Shown here piece after piece: positions 55,898 through 63,651 of a stretch of 64,000 nucleotides of DNA. The position numbers and the translations under genes are program-made. The DNA is taken from NCBI GenBank assembly GCA_030428705.1, contig JAUIDI010000003.1, forward strand, positions 248,001-312,000, given 5' to 3'. Below the pieces are notes generated by a model that saw only the letters and a program-made list of their open reading frames with translations, ran no database searches and was not told where the DNA came from. Origin of the DNA: Bacteroidia bacterium. GTDB taxonomy: Bacteria; Bacteroidota; Bacteroidia; Flavobacteriales; Flavobacteriaceae. Every line of letters starts with the position of its first letter. The stretch's first letter is position 1.

Positions 55898-56415
55898 TGC
55901 TTTTTGGTCCCGAATCAACGGGCAAGACCACCCTCTCCGAGCAGTTGGCACGACACTACAATACGGTCTGGGTGCCCGAATATGCACGGGAATATTTACA
56001 AAATAAATGGAACAATGAACGCAAGACTTGTGAACCACATGACCTACTTCCCATTGCCGAGGGCCAGATGCGCTTGGAGAATGATTTGGCGAAAAAAGCG
56101 ACCAAAGTTCTCATTTGTGATACGAATCTTTTAGAGACCAAGGTATATTCCGAAGCGTATTATATTGGGCACTGCGACCCGGTTTTAGAAAAGTATGCCC
56201 TTGAAAATCAATATGATATTTATTTCTTGGCATATATCGATGTACCTTGGGAGTTGGACGACCTTCGTGACAAACCATTGGAACGTGAGCGTATGTTCCA
56301 ATATTTTAAGGATACTTTAGAAAAATACAATCGCAATTTCATTATTTTAAAAGGAGATAAAAAAACACGGCTGGCGACCGCAGTCGCCCATATTGATAAA
56401 TTACTGGACAAATGA
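55852..56415 (+). CDS. NadR-like P-loop kinase (ribosylnicotinamide-kinase-type)
   Basis: A 187-residue ATPase of the AAA_28/NadR kinase type. Walker A is GPESTGKTT (17-25), a motif typical of NadR kinase domains; VLICDTNLLETKVYSEAY is the middle Asp region, and RERMFQYFKDTLEKYNRNFIIL fits the end. The nucleotidyltransferase part of full NadR is absent. The frame is open from 55741, but the ATG at 55852 starts a sensible N-terminus; it overlaps the transporter gene by 46 bp and DUF4301 by 4 bp. It should phosphorylate the imported vitamin, trapping it. Confidence 0.82.
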   Translation: MEEKFKQESSDIVKVVLFGPESTGKTTLSEQLARHYNTVWVPEYAREYLQNKWNNERKTCEPHDLLPIAEGQMRLENDLAKKATKVLICDTNLLETKVYSEAYYIGHCDPVLEKYALENQYDIYFLAYIDVPWELDDLRDKPLERERMFQYFKDTLEKYNRNFIILKGDKKTRLATAVAHIDKLLDK

Positions 56416-57953
56416 GCTATATTTCCAATCAAGACCAACCACAGTTAGATCAAAAAGGAATTTCAAAAGACAAAGTACTCGATCAGATCGAGACCTTTAA
56501 AGAAGGCATTCCTTTTGTCAAATTGGAAAAGGCGGCGGTCATCGGTGGAGGAATTTCAAAATTTTCCGAGTCGGAAGAAAAGGAGCTTATCGTAAAATTT
56601 GAGAAAAGCAGGAAAAAACTTGTGCTGTTGAAATTCGTGCCGGCCTCTGGGGCAGCGTCCCGAATGTTCAAATCCCTTTTCAATTTTTTGGATACTTATA
56701 ATCCAGGAAAAGAAACTCTTGAAAGTCACCTTCAGAGAACCAATGATTCGGACATCAAGGTTTTTTCCGAAGGGCTGACCGATTTTCCCTTCTATAAATT
56801 GGTACGATTCAAAATTGCGGGACAGACCGTTTCGAAAGATGATGAAATCTACCAGTTTGTAAGGGAACTATTGTCCGAAGACGGATTTAATTATGGCTTT
56901 TATCCCAAGGGACTCTTACCTTTCCATAATTATGGCGAATTTGTTGTCACTCCTTTTGAAGAGCATTTGATGGAGGCGGCACTGTATAGTAAAACCGATG
57001 ATACGGCCAATCTTCATTTTACGATTTCCGAACAGCATGGCGAAATGTTCAACAAGGAATTCTCGAATATAAAAGAAAAGGTTTCGAGCAAAACGAATAC
57101 ATCCTTCAATGTAGGCTATTCCTATCAAAAGTCCTCTACCGATACCATAGCTGTCGATATGGAGAATAGACCGTTTAGAAATGATGACGGATCGCTTCTT
57201 TTTAGGCCAGGCGGACACGGAGCCTTGATTGAAAACCTCAATGAGCAGGATGCCGATATCGTTTTCATCAAGAATATAGACAATGTAGTAGTACAAAAAG
57301 ATGTAGAAAAAGTCGCTGATAGTAAAAAGGTATTGGCCGGTCTACTTTTGAAGATTCAGGAAAAGGCTTTTGAGTATGCCGAACTTTTGGATACGGGTGA
57401 AGTTTCCGAAGGTATGATGGCTGAAATCAAGGGTTTCCTAGAAAGAAATTTGAACTCAAGATTTTTGGATAAATACTATAGTTTCAATCAAGAAGAACAG
57501 ATTGCGGTTTTGAAAGACAAGATCAACCGTCCGATCCGCGTTTGTGGCATGGTCAAAAATGAGGGAGAGCCTGGGGGAGGGCCATTTTGGGTATTGGATG
57601 CTTATGGTCATAGCTCTTTGCAGATTATCGAGTCCGCCCAAATCGATATGGACGATACAGATCAAGTACATATACTAAAAAATTCGACGCACTTCAATCC
57701 TGTTGATCTGGTCTGTGGCATAAAGAACTACATGGGCGAAAAATTCGACCTGATGCAATTCATCGATTATAAACAGGGCTTTATAACCGAAAAGACTAAA
57801 GATGGCAAGGCCCTGAAGGCACTCGAACTACCTGGATTGTGGAATGGCGCAATGGCTTTCTGGAACACTATTTTCGTTGAGGTACCCTTGATAACGTTCA
57901 ATCCTGTGAAGACTGTTAACGACCTTTTGAAAATATCACATCGAGCGGGCTAA
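56412..57953 (+). CDS. DUF4301 protein, UGPase-like nucleotidyltransferase candidate
   Basis: A 513-residue soluble protein. The name DUF4301 carries no function, but the sequence shows PASGAASRM (77-85), YPKGLLPF (164-171), TPFEEHL (180-186), RPGGHGAL (265-272) and FIKNIDN (285-291). These match in order the nucleotide loop, PK motif, PPGHG motif and NxDN motif of UDP-sugar pyrophosphorylases. It starts with ATGA overlap on the kinase gene, the last of a four-gene operon. It could activate a sugar or a vitamin-derived substrate. Confidence 0.75.
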   Translation: MSYISNQDQPQLDQKGISKDKVLDQIETFKEGIPFVKLEKAAVIGGGISKFSESEEKELIVKFEKSRKKLVLLKFVPASGAASRMFKSLFNFLDTYNPGKETLESHLQRTNDSDIKVFSEGLTDFPFYKLVRFKIAGQTVSKDDEIYQFVRELLSEDGFNYGFYPKGLLPFHNYGEFVVTPFEEHLMEAALYSKTDDTANLHFTISEQHGEMFNKEFSNIKEKVSSKTNTSFNVGYSYQKSSTDTIAVDMENRPFRNDDGSLLFRPGGHGALIENLNEQDADIVFIKNIDNVVVQKDVEKVADSKKVLAGLLLKIQEKAFEYAELLDTGEVSEGMMAEIKGFLERNLNSRFLDKYYSFNQEEQIAVLKDKINRPIRVCGMVKNEGEPGGGPFWVLDAYGHSSLQIIESAQIDMDDTDQVHILKNSTHFNPVDLVCGIKNYMGEKFDLMQFIDYKQGFITEKTKDGKALKALELPGLWNGAMAFWNTIFVEVPLITFNPVKTVNDLLKISHRAG

Positions 57954-57981
57954 ATTTTTGGTGCTATCACATTGGTAAAAG

Positions 57982-57998
57982 TGTGTATGTTTTACACA
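57982..57998. promoter_or_regulatory. Candidate activator site 1, TGTGTA-N5-TACACA
   Basis: A 17-bp dyad TGTGTA-TGTTT-TACACA. Its centre (57990) is 115 bp upstream of the TTGGCAC element at 58105. The same form recurs at 58780. It also forms the core of a longer hairpin (57977-58005) followed by T residues and may double as the terminator of the DUF4301 operon. Confidence 0.55.
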
Positions 57999-58104
57999 CT
58001 TTTTTCATTTTTTACACAACGGTATACATCCTACAAATAGTTTTAGGCACACTTAACTTAAACATAATCAGTTGGTTATAATTTGGTTGTGTCCCAATAA
58101 TCTG

Positions 58105-58120
58105 TTGGCACTATTTTCCC
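58105..58120 (+). promoter_or_regulatory. Candidate sigma-54-like promoter of the first PepSY-like gene
   Basis: TTGGCAC (58105-58111) is a perfect -24 box; the -12 region (TCCC) is poor. The start would lie about 43 bp before the ATG. Confidence 0.45.
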
Positions 58121-58173
58121 GTATATGTGGATGATTATCAAAACAAATAATTAATTTTTAAAAAGAACACAAA

Positions 58174-58623
58174 ATGAAAAAAGTAATGTTAGTTGCAGTT
58201 ATGGCCTTGGGATCAATGACTGTATTTGCGCAAGAAGAAGTACAGGCTGTAGCCGCCGAAGCTACCGAAACAGCTGTTGAAGCTACAGAAGAGGTTGCTA
58301 CAGAGGCTGTTGAAGCTACCGAAGAAGTCGCTGTTGAGGCTACTGAAGAGGCAGTTGAAGCCACAGAAGAAGTTGCTGCAGAGGCTGCTGAGGAAGCAGT
58401 TGAGGCTACAGAAGTTGCCGAGGCACAAGATGACTTTACTGAAGTTGCCCTTGAAGAATTGCCAGAAGCTATTACTACTGCTCTAGAAGCAGCTCACCCT
58501 GGAGCTACAATTTCTAAGGCTTATGTAAACGAAGCTTCACAATACAAGTTGGAAGTTGCCAAAGAAGATGGTTCTGCAGTCGAATTGTATGCAGACGCCG
58601 AAGGTAACTGGATCGAAATGTAA
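58174..58623 (+). CDS. Secreted PepSY-like protein with Glu/Ala/Thr/Val repeat
   Basis: A 149-residue exported protein. The signal peptide ends at FAQ (residue 20). Residues 27-82 are a low-complexity repeat of VEATEEVA-type units, strongly acidic and helix-prone. Residues 86-149 form a PepSY-like / BLIP-like domain (LEELPEAITTALEAAHPGATI, KAYVNEASQYKLEV, LYADAEGNWIEM). The second gene at 58946 encodes the same C-terminal domain with a much shorter linker. Function unknown; such proteins are often surface or periplasmic and abundant. Confidence 0.85.
   Translation: MKKVMLVAVMALGSMTVFAQEEVQAVAAEATETAVEATEEVATEAVEATEEVAVEATEEAVEATEEVAAEAAEEAVEATEVAEAQDDFTEVALEELPEAITTALEAAHPGATISKAYVNEASQYKLEVAKEDGSAVELYADAEGNWIEM
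58252..58419 (+). repeat. In-frame VEATEEVA-type coding repeat
   Basis: GAAGCTACAGAAGAGGTTGCT-like units of about 21-33 bp recur across this stretch, all coding on the plus strand and encoding acidic helix-prone sequence. The paralogue 520 bp further on has only about 18 residues between signal and domain, so this array is likely an expansion. Confidence 0.75.
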
Positions 58624-58672
58624 GCTACGGGCTTAGTTTAAGAAAGTCAATCAGTTTTTCGATTAGTTAGTG

Positions 58673-58705
58673 GTCTCGACTTCCCCCGGAGTCGAGACTT
58701 TTTTT
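58673..58705 (+). terminator. Rho-independent terminator after the first PepSY-like gene
   Basis: GTCTCGACT / AGTCGAGAC stem with an 8-base loop and seven T residues, 49 bp after the stop codon. Confidence 0.85.
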
Positions 58706-58779
58706 GTTCGACAAATGACGAATTGTGCATTCAAGTCCTGACCGCGTCAATGCTATCGGTTTTATGTGATATGGCAAGT

Positions 58780-58796
58780 TGTGTAGAATCTACACA
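58780..58796. promoter_or_regulatory. Candidate activator site 2, TGTGTA-N5-TACACA
   Basis: TGTGTA-GAATC-TACACA, with perfect 7-bp arms around AAT. Its centre (58788) is 103 bp upstream of the TTGGTAC element at 58891. Together with the terminator it is the main content of the 322-bp gap before the second PepSY-like gene. Confidence 0.6.
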
Positions 58797-58890
58797 GGTT
58801 CTAGGTCGGCTACCCAGAATTATACACTTCCTATTCAATTTTAAAAACATAAATCGCTAATAAACAATAGGTTAAGATTAATTGATTCTT

Positions 58891-58907
58891 TTGGTACTAT
58901 TTTTTCA
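58891..58907 (+). promoter_or_regulatory. Candidate sigma-54-like promoter of the second PepSY-like gene
   Basis: TTGGTAC (-24-like, one mismatch to TTGGCAC) and TTTCA at the -12 position (one mismatch to TTGCA), with correct spacing. The start would lie about 29 bp before the ATG. Confidence 0.5.
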
Positions 58908-58945
58908 ATGTATGTAATGAGTTTAATAATTAATAAATATATATC

Positions 58946-59257
58946 ATGAAAAAATTAGTTTTTGTATTGGCGCTATCGCTTGGAAGTCTAACTGCATTCG
59001 CTCAAGATGCCGAGGAAGCTCAAGCTGAGGCTGCTGAAGCGACCGAAGTTGTAGCCGCTCAAGACGATTTCTCTGAAATCTCGGCCGACGAATTGCCTGA
59101 AGCCGTGACCGCCGCTGTCTCAAAAAATTATCCGACAGCTAAAATCGACAAAGCTTACGTTAACGAAGAAAAACAATACAAGTTGGAAGTATCTCTTGAA
59201 GACGGTACTTCAGGTACCTTGTATGCTGACGAGAACGGAAACTGGATTGAAATGTAA
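58946..59257 (+). CDS. Secreted PepSY-like protein (short paralogue)
   Basis: A 103-residue exported protein with a signal peptide ending FAQ (residue 20), an acidic Ala/Glu linker (21-38) and the same PepSY-like domain as its neighbour (ADELPEAVTAAVSKNYPTAKI, KAYVNEEKQYKLEV, LYADENGNWIEM). Signal peptide, domain and upstream region all match, so it is a tandem duplicate in which the linker was not expanded. A terminator follows. Confidence 0.85.
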   Translation: MKKLVFVLALSLGSLTAFAQDAEEAQAEAAEATEVVAAQDDFSEISADELPEAVTAAVSKNYPTAKIDKAYVNEEKQYKLEVSLEDGTSGTLYADENGNWIEM

Positions 59258-59296
59258 TAACTTGAGTTATTTGTTTTGTATCAAGTTGGTTTGGTC

Positions 59297-59331
59297 AGAA
59301 AGGGGTTGCATTTGCAACTCCTTTCTTTTTT
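59297..59331 (+). terminator. Rho-independent terminator after the second PepSY-like gene
   Basis: AGAAAGG-GTTGCA / TGCAAC-CCTTTCT arms with one bulge, then T residues, 40 bp after the stop. The remaining bases to 59541 hold no feature I can support. Confidence 0.75.
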
Positions 59332-59541
59332 GCCCTCTGGTCTAGATAGTGTTGCAGCTTTGTTAAAACCAGGTCGACGAAAACACCCCGACGATAAACG
59401 TAGGGACTCTTTTTTATGGGCGTACCGATTTTTGGCAGCCTTGCAATATGAGACTTTATTGGTCGATTTTATGAAAATTTTGGGGGGCAAATAGCTTTCT
59501 TATGGTATTTTTACGTACATACCCTAAGAGATTGAATTTTT

Positions 59542-60900
59542 ATGCCAAACATCTTGATCATCGAAGACGATACGGCCTTTTGTCAAATGCTTCAAAGGTT
59601 CTTGACTAAAAAAGGATACGTCGTTGAAATAAGCTTTGCAGCCCCCGATGCCAAGACCAAATTCAATGGCACTACATATGACCTTGTTTTGACCGATTTA
59701 CGTTTGCCCGATTATGATGGCATCCAATTGCTCGGAGAGATTAAGAAGAGCAATCCGAAGACCCCTGTTATAGTAATGACGGGCTACGCGGAGGTAGGTT
59801 CGGCGGTCAGCGCCATGAAAAAAGGCGCATATGACTATATAGCGAAACCTTTCACCCCCGATGATATCGTAACGGTAATCGAAAAAGCACTTCAAACGCG
59901 GCCCGATATCGTTTCGTCGGCTTCCCAAAAGATTACTCCTAGAAAAGACGATAGCGTCCAGGAAAGAAATTCGGATAAGATTGTGCTCGGAGTAAGTGAA
60001 GCCTCGAAGAAACTCGAGGAATACATAAAGTTGGTAGCGCCGACCAATATGTCGGTATTGATCACGGGCGAAAGCGGTACGGGTAAAGAAGTCACTGCCA
60101 AGGCCATTCACGATTATAGTAGCCGAAGCCGTTTCAATTTTGTTGCGGTCGATTGCGGCGCTATTCCGAAAGAATTGGCGGCCAGTGAGTTCTTTGGCCA
60201 TATCAAGGGAAGTTTTACGGGTGCCGTGGAGGATAAAGTAGGCAATTTCGAGGCGGCCAATGGTGGAACTCTTTTTTTGGATGAGGTAGGTAACTTATCC
60301 TACGAAAATCAGATACAATTGCTGAGGGCACTTCAGGAACGTAAAATAAAAAAAGTAGGAAGTACCAAGGAAGTCAATGTAGATGTCCGGATTATTACTG
60401 CTACCAATGAAGATTTGACGGAAGCGGTGGAAAAAGGTACTTTTCGGGAAGATTTGTACCATCGTTTGAACGAGTTTTCAATCCATATTCCCTCGCTTGA
60501 AGAGCGTTTTGAGGACCTAATGCTTTTTGCGGACCATTTTTTGTCCAAATCCAATAGTAATCTGAACAAAAATGTCCACGGATTTTCAAACGAGGTTTGG
60601 GATGTTTTTCGACAATACCACTGGCCCGGAAATTTACGTGAACTACAGAATGTTATAAAAAGAGCGGTACTATTGACGACGGGGGACGAGGTTGAAATAT
60701 CGGCCTTGCCAAAAGAAATTTTACAGGCTAACGGAAAAAAGAATGTACCCGGTACTATTTCCAAATCAGAGTTTGAGAAAGACCAGATTATCAAAGCACT
60801 GCAGAAGACCAACTACAATAAATCGAAGGCGGCCAAGCTATTACAGGTAACCCGTAAGACACTCTACAACCGAATCAATCATTATAACTTAGACTTGTAG
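59542..60900 (+). CDS. NtrC-type sigma-54-dependent response regulator
   Basis: A 452-residue activator. The receiver domain (1-120) has Asp9/Asp10, the phospho-acceptor Asp52 (LTDLRLPDYDG) and Lys102. The AAA+ domain (about 145-385) has Walker A GESGTGKE (176-183), the sigma-54 contact loop GSFTGA (223-228, Ser for the usual Ala), Walker B GGTLFLDE (241-248) and the arginine-rich sensor WPGNLRELQN. A Fis-type helix-turn-helix ends the protein (NKSKAAKLLQVTRKTLYNRI). It lies downstream of the PepSY-like pair and overlaps the convergent kinase gene by 26 bp. Confidence 0.94.
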   Translation: MPNILIIEDDTAFCQMLQRFLTKKGYVVEISFAAPDAKTKFNGTTYDLVLTDLRLPDYDGIQLLGEIKKSNPKTPVIVMTGYAEVGSAVSAMKKGAYDYIAKPFTPDDIVTVIEKALQTRPDIVSSASQKITPRKDDSVQERNSDKIVLGVSEASKKLEEYIKLVAPTNMSVLITGESGTGKEVTAKAIHDYSSRSRFNFVAVDCGAIPKELAASEFFGHIKGSFTGAVEDKVGNFEAANGGTLFLDEVGNLSYENQIQLLRALQERKIKKVGSTKEVNVDVRIITATNEDLTEAVEKGTFREDLYHRLNEFSIHIPSLEERFEDLMLFADHFLSKSNSNLNKNVHGFSNEVWDVFRQYHWPGNLRELQNVIKRAVLLTTGDEVEISALPKEILQANGKKNVPGTISKSEFEKDQIIKALQKTNYNKSKAAKLLQVTRKTLYNRINHYNLDL

Positions 60901-63349
60901 CCAAATATTCGTTCAATTCGGAGGTCAGGTCGGTTATTCCCTTTTTCACTTTTTGTAAGGCATCGAGTAGTTGCCCCCGGTTCATGATTTTCCAATTGGC
61001 TATTTCCAATTTTTCCAAGGTGGGCACGGTCGAATCGACCTTAAGCTGTCTGAACATGGGCAACATGCGATGCGAAACTTGATTGATTTTCGCATAATCG
61101 ATGACCGATACGGCTTCCGTAAGCTGCTGCATATTGATTTCGGTATCGCGAAGAAAAGTTTGCAGAACCTCGTAAACGGCATCGTCGTTATCACCCAAGA
61201 ACGAATTGATTATTTCAAGGTCGTACAAATGGGATGTCGCTTCCTCCTTATCTTTTTTAATGGCGGGTTTTTCAGGCACTTTTTCCGTTTTGATGCCGAG
61301 CATGTTGAGCATACCTATCAACTCGCCTTTTGAGAAGGGTTTTTGCAGCACTTGGGCAAATCCGAGGGCGGTGTAGGCTTCGACTTCAAGATCTCGTCTT
61401 CCGGTCATAGCGATTATGGGTTGCCCTTGGTAATGGTCGTATTCACCGGATTTTAATTTTTTCAATACCTCGAAACCGGTGACCTGGGGCATTTGAATAT
61501 CGGTCAAGACCAGATCATAGGCCAAATGCGAATCTTGTTTGATGGCCAAAAAGTTTGAGAAGGTATGTGCCGTAATACCCATACTTTCGGCCAGTTCGCG
61601 CAGCATACCCAAAAGAGCGCCATCATCATCGATAACCAGCATTTTTAACTTCGGAACCAAATAGGCAGTATCTTTTCGAACGGTCACGCCCTTGTTCGTA
61701 ACTTCCAAAGGAACTTGCAACGTAAAAGTACTTCCTACACCTTCTTTACTTCTTAACTGTAACGAGCCTTTGAGCAATTCGGCTAGTTTTTTGGAAATGG
61801 TCAGCCCCAATCCGTAACCTCCGAATTTTTTTTCTGTCGAATGATCGGCCTGTGTGAATTCCTTAAATATCAAATGCTGTTTTTCGTTGGGGATGCCAAT
61901 TCCCGTATCGATTACATCAACTTGCAGCAAAGCGTTTTTTGATGAACGATTCTGTGCGGTCGCCTTGATGGTAATGGTGCCTTCTTCGGTAAATTTAAAG
62001 GCGTTTCCTAGAAGGTTGGTCAAAATTTGCCGAATTCGGAATGGGTCTCCCAAAAGGGGTTTTTCAAGCTGCTCGTCAATTTCCAATGTTAGCTTAATGC
62101 TTTTGTTACGGTACAATGCCTCGACGTTCTCGGCGGTTTCCTGTATTAGATTGGCAGCGACAAAAGGTACTTTTTCGATATTCAATTTACCCGCTTCCAG
62201 CTTGGAGAAATCTAAAAGGTCGTTGACCAGATTACCGACGTATTCGGAAGCTGATTTTACATTTTTGAGGTAACGGGCCTGTTTGTCCGTAATGCCTGTA
62301 TTCTCCATCAATTCGGTATAGCCAGATATGGTATTCAAAGGTGTTCTAAGGTCGTGGCTTACAGTAGAAATAAGTTGTTCCCTACTTTTCAGAAGTGATT
62401 CTGAAAATTTCTTTTCTTTCTCAAGTTTTTGCCGATACAGTTGTACTTTCCAAAAATCGCGGTTGATCAAAAATGTAAAAATACCCACGATTATGAACCC
62501 TAAGAGTGCCGTAATGCCCGCCAGCCGTATGCTGCGGCGCATCGTTGCTTGCCGCTTTTGGCCAACTTCATAGGTGTTGGCCAGGATTTCCTGTTCAAAG
62601 GCGGCAATGATATTTTGAAGCTGTCTTGAAAGTTCAAGATCGTTTCTGTTGACCTCCAGTTCTTTTTGTGCGAACGATTGTTGCGATTTGAAATCTTTGA
62701 GCTTTGCCCTTTCCAGCATGACCCTTGAAGCCGATAAAATAGAATCGGCATATTCCGCGTCGGCGGTTCCATCTTGATTTTTCGGAACATTTTGGCTCAA
62801 AAGCTTGGCATATTCCGTCAGAACTTTTTGTTCGTTCGGAGACAGTTTATCATAATTGGCGACCATGTTTTCGGCCGAAAACCTTCCAAAGGATTCCTTT
62901 ATCTTATCGAATTCCTTCAAGGCCTTGTCTAAAGAATTATTGTTGACTCTTCGTTTTTTCAGTTGGCGAAGTTCATTGTTGTTCGCCACCTTCTGTCCCA
63001 ATAAGATTTGAAGACTGTCCAAAAGTTCTTTTTGTTGTGCTGCCTGGGTCAACAATTTCAAAGAATCTATCGAGGTTTTTATCGAATCTATCTTTTGGGC
63101 ATAAGAAAGAAAATTGTTGTCGGAAGTGCTGTTCAAGGCCAATTTTGAAAGACTTTCAGCTTCGTACAGTTCTGTGACCAATGCCCCGGTCTTGAGAAGT
63201 TTGACATCGGTATCTTCACCTGAACCGGTCGCTATATAGTTCTGTATCTCAATATAGATGAAGTAGCCCGAAGTCAAGGCCAAGGCCAATAATACGAGAT
63301 AACTCAGCATTATCTTTAACGTAAACCTATTCTTTGATTTTTCGTTCAT
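60875..63349 (-). CDS. Hybrid histidine kinase with receiver and Hpt domains
   Basis: An 824-residue membrane sensor kinase. Two hydrophobic segments (about 12-34 and 277-296) enclose a helix-rich periplasmic sensor of about 240 residues. The HisKA motif SHDLRTPLN carries the phospho-acceptor His332. The HATPase has DTGIGIPNEK and GYGLGLTISKKL (about 435-560). A receiver domain (about 585-700: MLVIDDDGALLG, VLTDIQMPQVTG) and an Hpt domain with VSHRMLPMFRQL follow. This His-Asp-His relay can pass a phosphate to a separate regulator, the obvious partner being the convergent sigma-54 regulator. The signal sensed is unknown. Confidence 0.92.
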   Translation of the reverse strand: MNEKSKNRFTLKIMLSYLVLLALALTSGYFIYIEIQNYIATGSGEDTDVKLLKTGALVTELYEAESLSKLALNSTSDNNFLSYAQKIDSIKTSIDSLKLLTQAAQQKELLDSLQILLGQKVANNNELRQLKKRRVNNNSLDKALKEFDKIKESFGRFSAENMVANYDKLSPNEQKVLTEYAKLLSQNVPKNQDGTADAEYADSILSASRVMLERAKLKDFKSQQSFAQKELEVNRNDLELSRQLQNIIAAFEQEILANTYEVGQKRQATMRRSIRLAGITALLGFIIVGIFTFLINRDFWKVQLYRQKLEKEKKFSESLLKSREQLISTVSHDLRTPLNTISGYTELMENTGITDKQARYLKNVKSASEYVGNLVNDLLDFSKLEAGKLNIEKVPFVAANLIQETAENVEALYRNKSIKLTLEIDEQLEKPLLGDPFRIRQILTNLLGNAFKFTEEGTITIKATAQNRSSKNALLQVDVIDTGIGIPNEKQHLIFKEFTQADHSTEKKFGGYGLGLTISKKLAELLKGSLQLRSKEGVGSTFTLQVPLEVTNKGVTVRKDTAYLVPKLKMLVIDDDGALLGMLRELAESMGITAHTFSNFLAIKQDSHLAYDLVLTDIQMPQVTGFEVLKKLKSGEYDHYQGQPIIAMTGRRDLEVEAYTALGFAQVLQKPFSKGELIGMLNMLGIKTEKVPEKPAIKKDKEEATSHLYDLEIINSFLGDNDDAVYEVLQTFLRDTEINMQQLTEAVSVIDYAKINQVSHRMLPMFRQLKVDSTVPTLEKLEIANWKIMNRGQLLDALQKVKKGITDLTSELNEYLATSLSYND

Positions 63350-63462
63350 ACCGGTGCCCTCAACAATAGACCTGATATAGTTACGTATAATTAACCGATT
63401 TTGTTTACAATTAAGCGTTAAAAATTTCCTCGAAAAGACTATGAAAAATACAATGGCGGACT

Positions 63463-63470
63463 TACATTTG
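63463..63470 (+). promoter_or_regulatory. Promoter -7 box ahead of the TPP riboswitch
   Basis: TACATTTG matches TAnnTTTG and puts the transcription start at about 63476, at the 5' edge of the riboswitch. Confidence 0.5.
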
Positions 63471-63560
63471 CACTATCTCAAAGGGGTGCTTGAAAAATCA
63501 GGCTGAGATTATACCCAATGAACCTGGGCGGGTAATGCCGCCAAGGGATGGCGAGAGCCA
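63471..63560 (+). ncRNA. TPP (thiamine pyrophosphate) riboswitch
   Basis: The conserved THI-element blocks are in order: GGGGTGCTTG, GGCTGAGATTATACCC, GAACCTGGGCGGGTAATGCC and AAGGGATGGCGAGAG, with P1 arms near 63476 and 63553. The gene downstream is a TonB-dependent receptor, so thiamine or a precursor should repress its expression. The stretch to 63649 may hold the expression platform. Confidence 0.92.
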
Positions 63561-63627
63561 CTATTTGGAATTTCTACGTCCTTAGCTGGGCAAAAATCAT
63601 TTTTAACTTAGAATAATAGCCCCTTTT

Positions 63628-63651
63628 ATTCGTAACAAACGTATTACGAAT
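63628..63651 (+). promoter_or_regulatory. Hairpin covering the first candidate start codon
   Basis: ATTCGTAA (63628-63635) and TTACGAAT (63644-63651) are perfect complements with an 8-base loop. The second arm contains the first two bases of the ATG at 63650, so the start is sequestered when folded. Confidence 0.5.

Noticed and set aside
58158-58364. Minus-strand ORF of repeated Ala/Ser/Thr/Val residues
   Set aside because: It is the antisense image of the acidic coding repeat in the PepSY-like gene; low-complexity DNA gives long open frames on both strands.
59276-59494. 72-codon plus-strand ORF after the second PepSY-like gene
   Set aside because: It starts inside the terminator region and shows no motif or codon pattern of a real gene; the promoter and start are unsupported.
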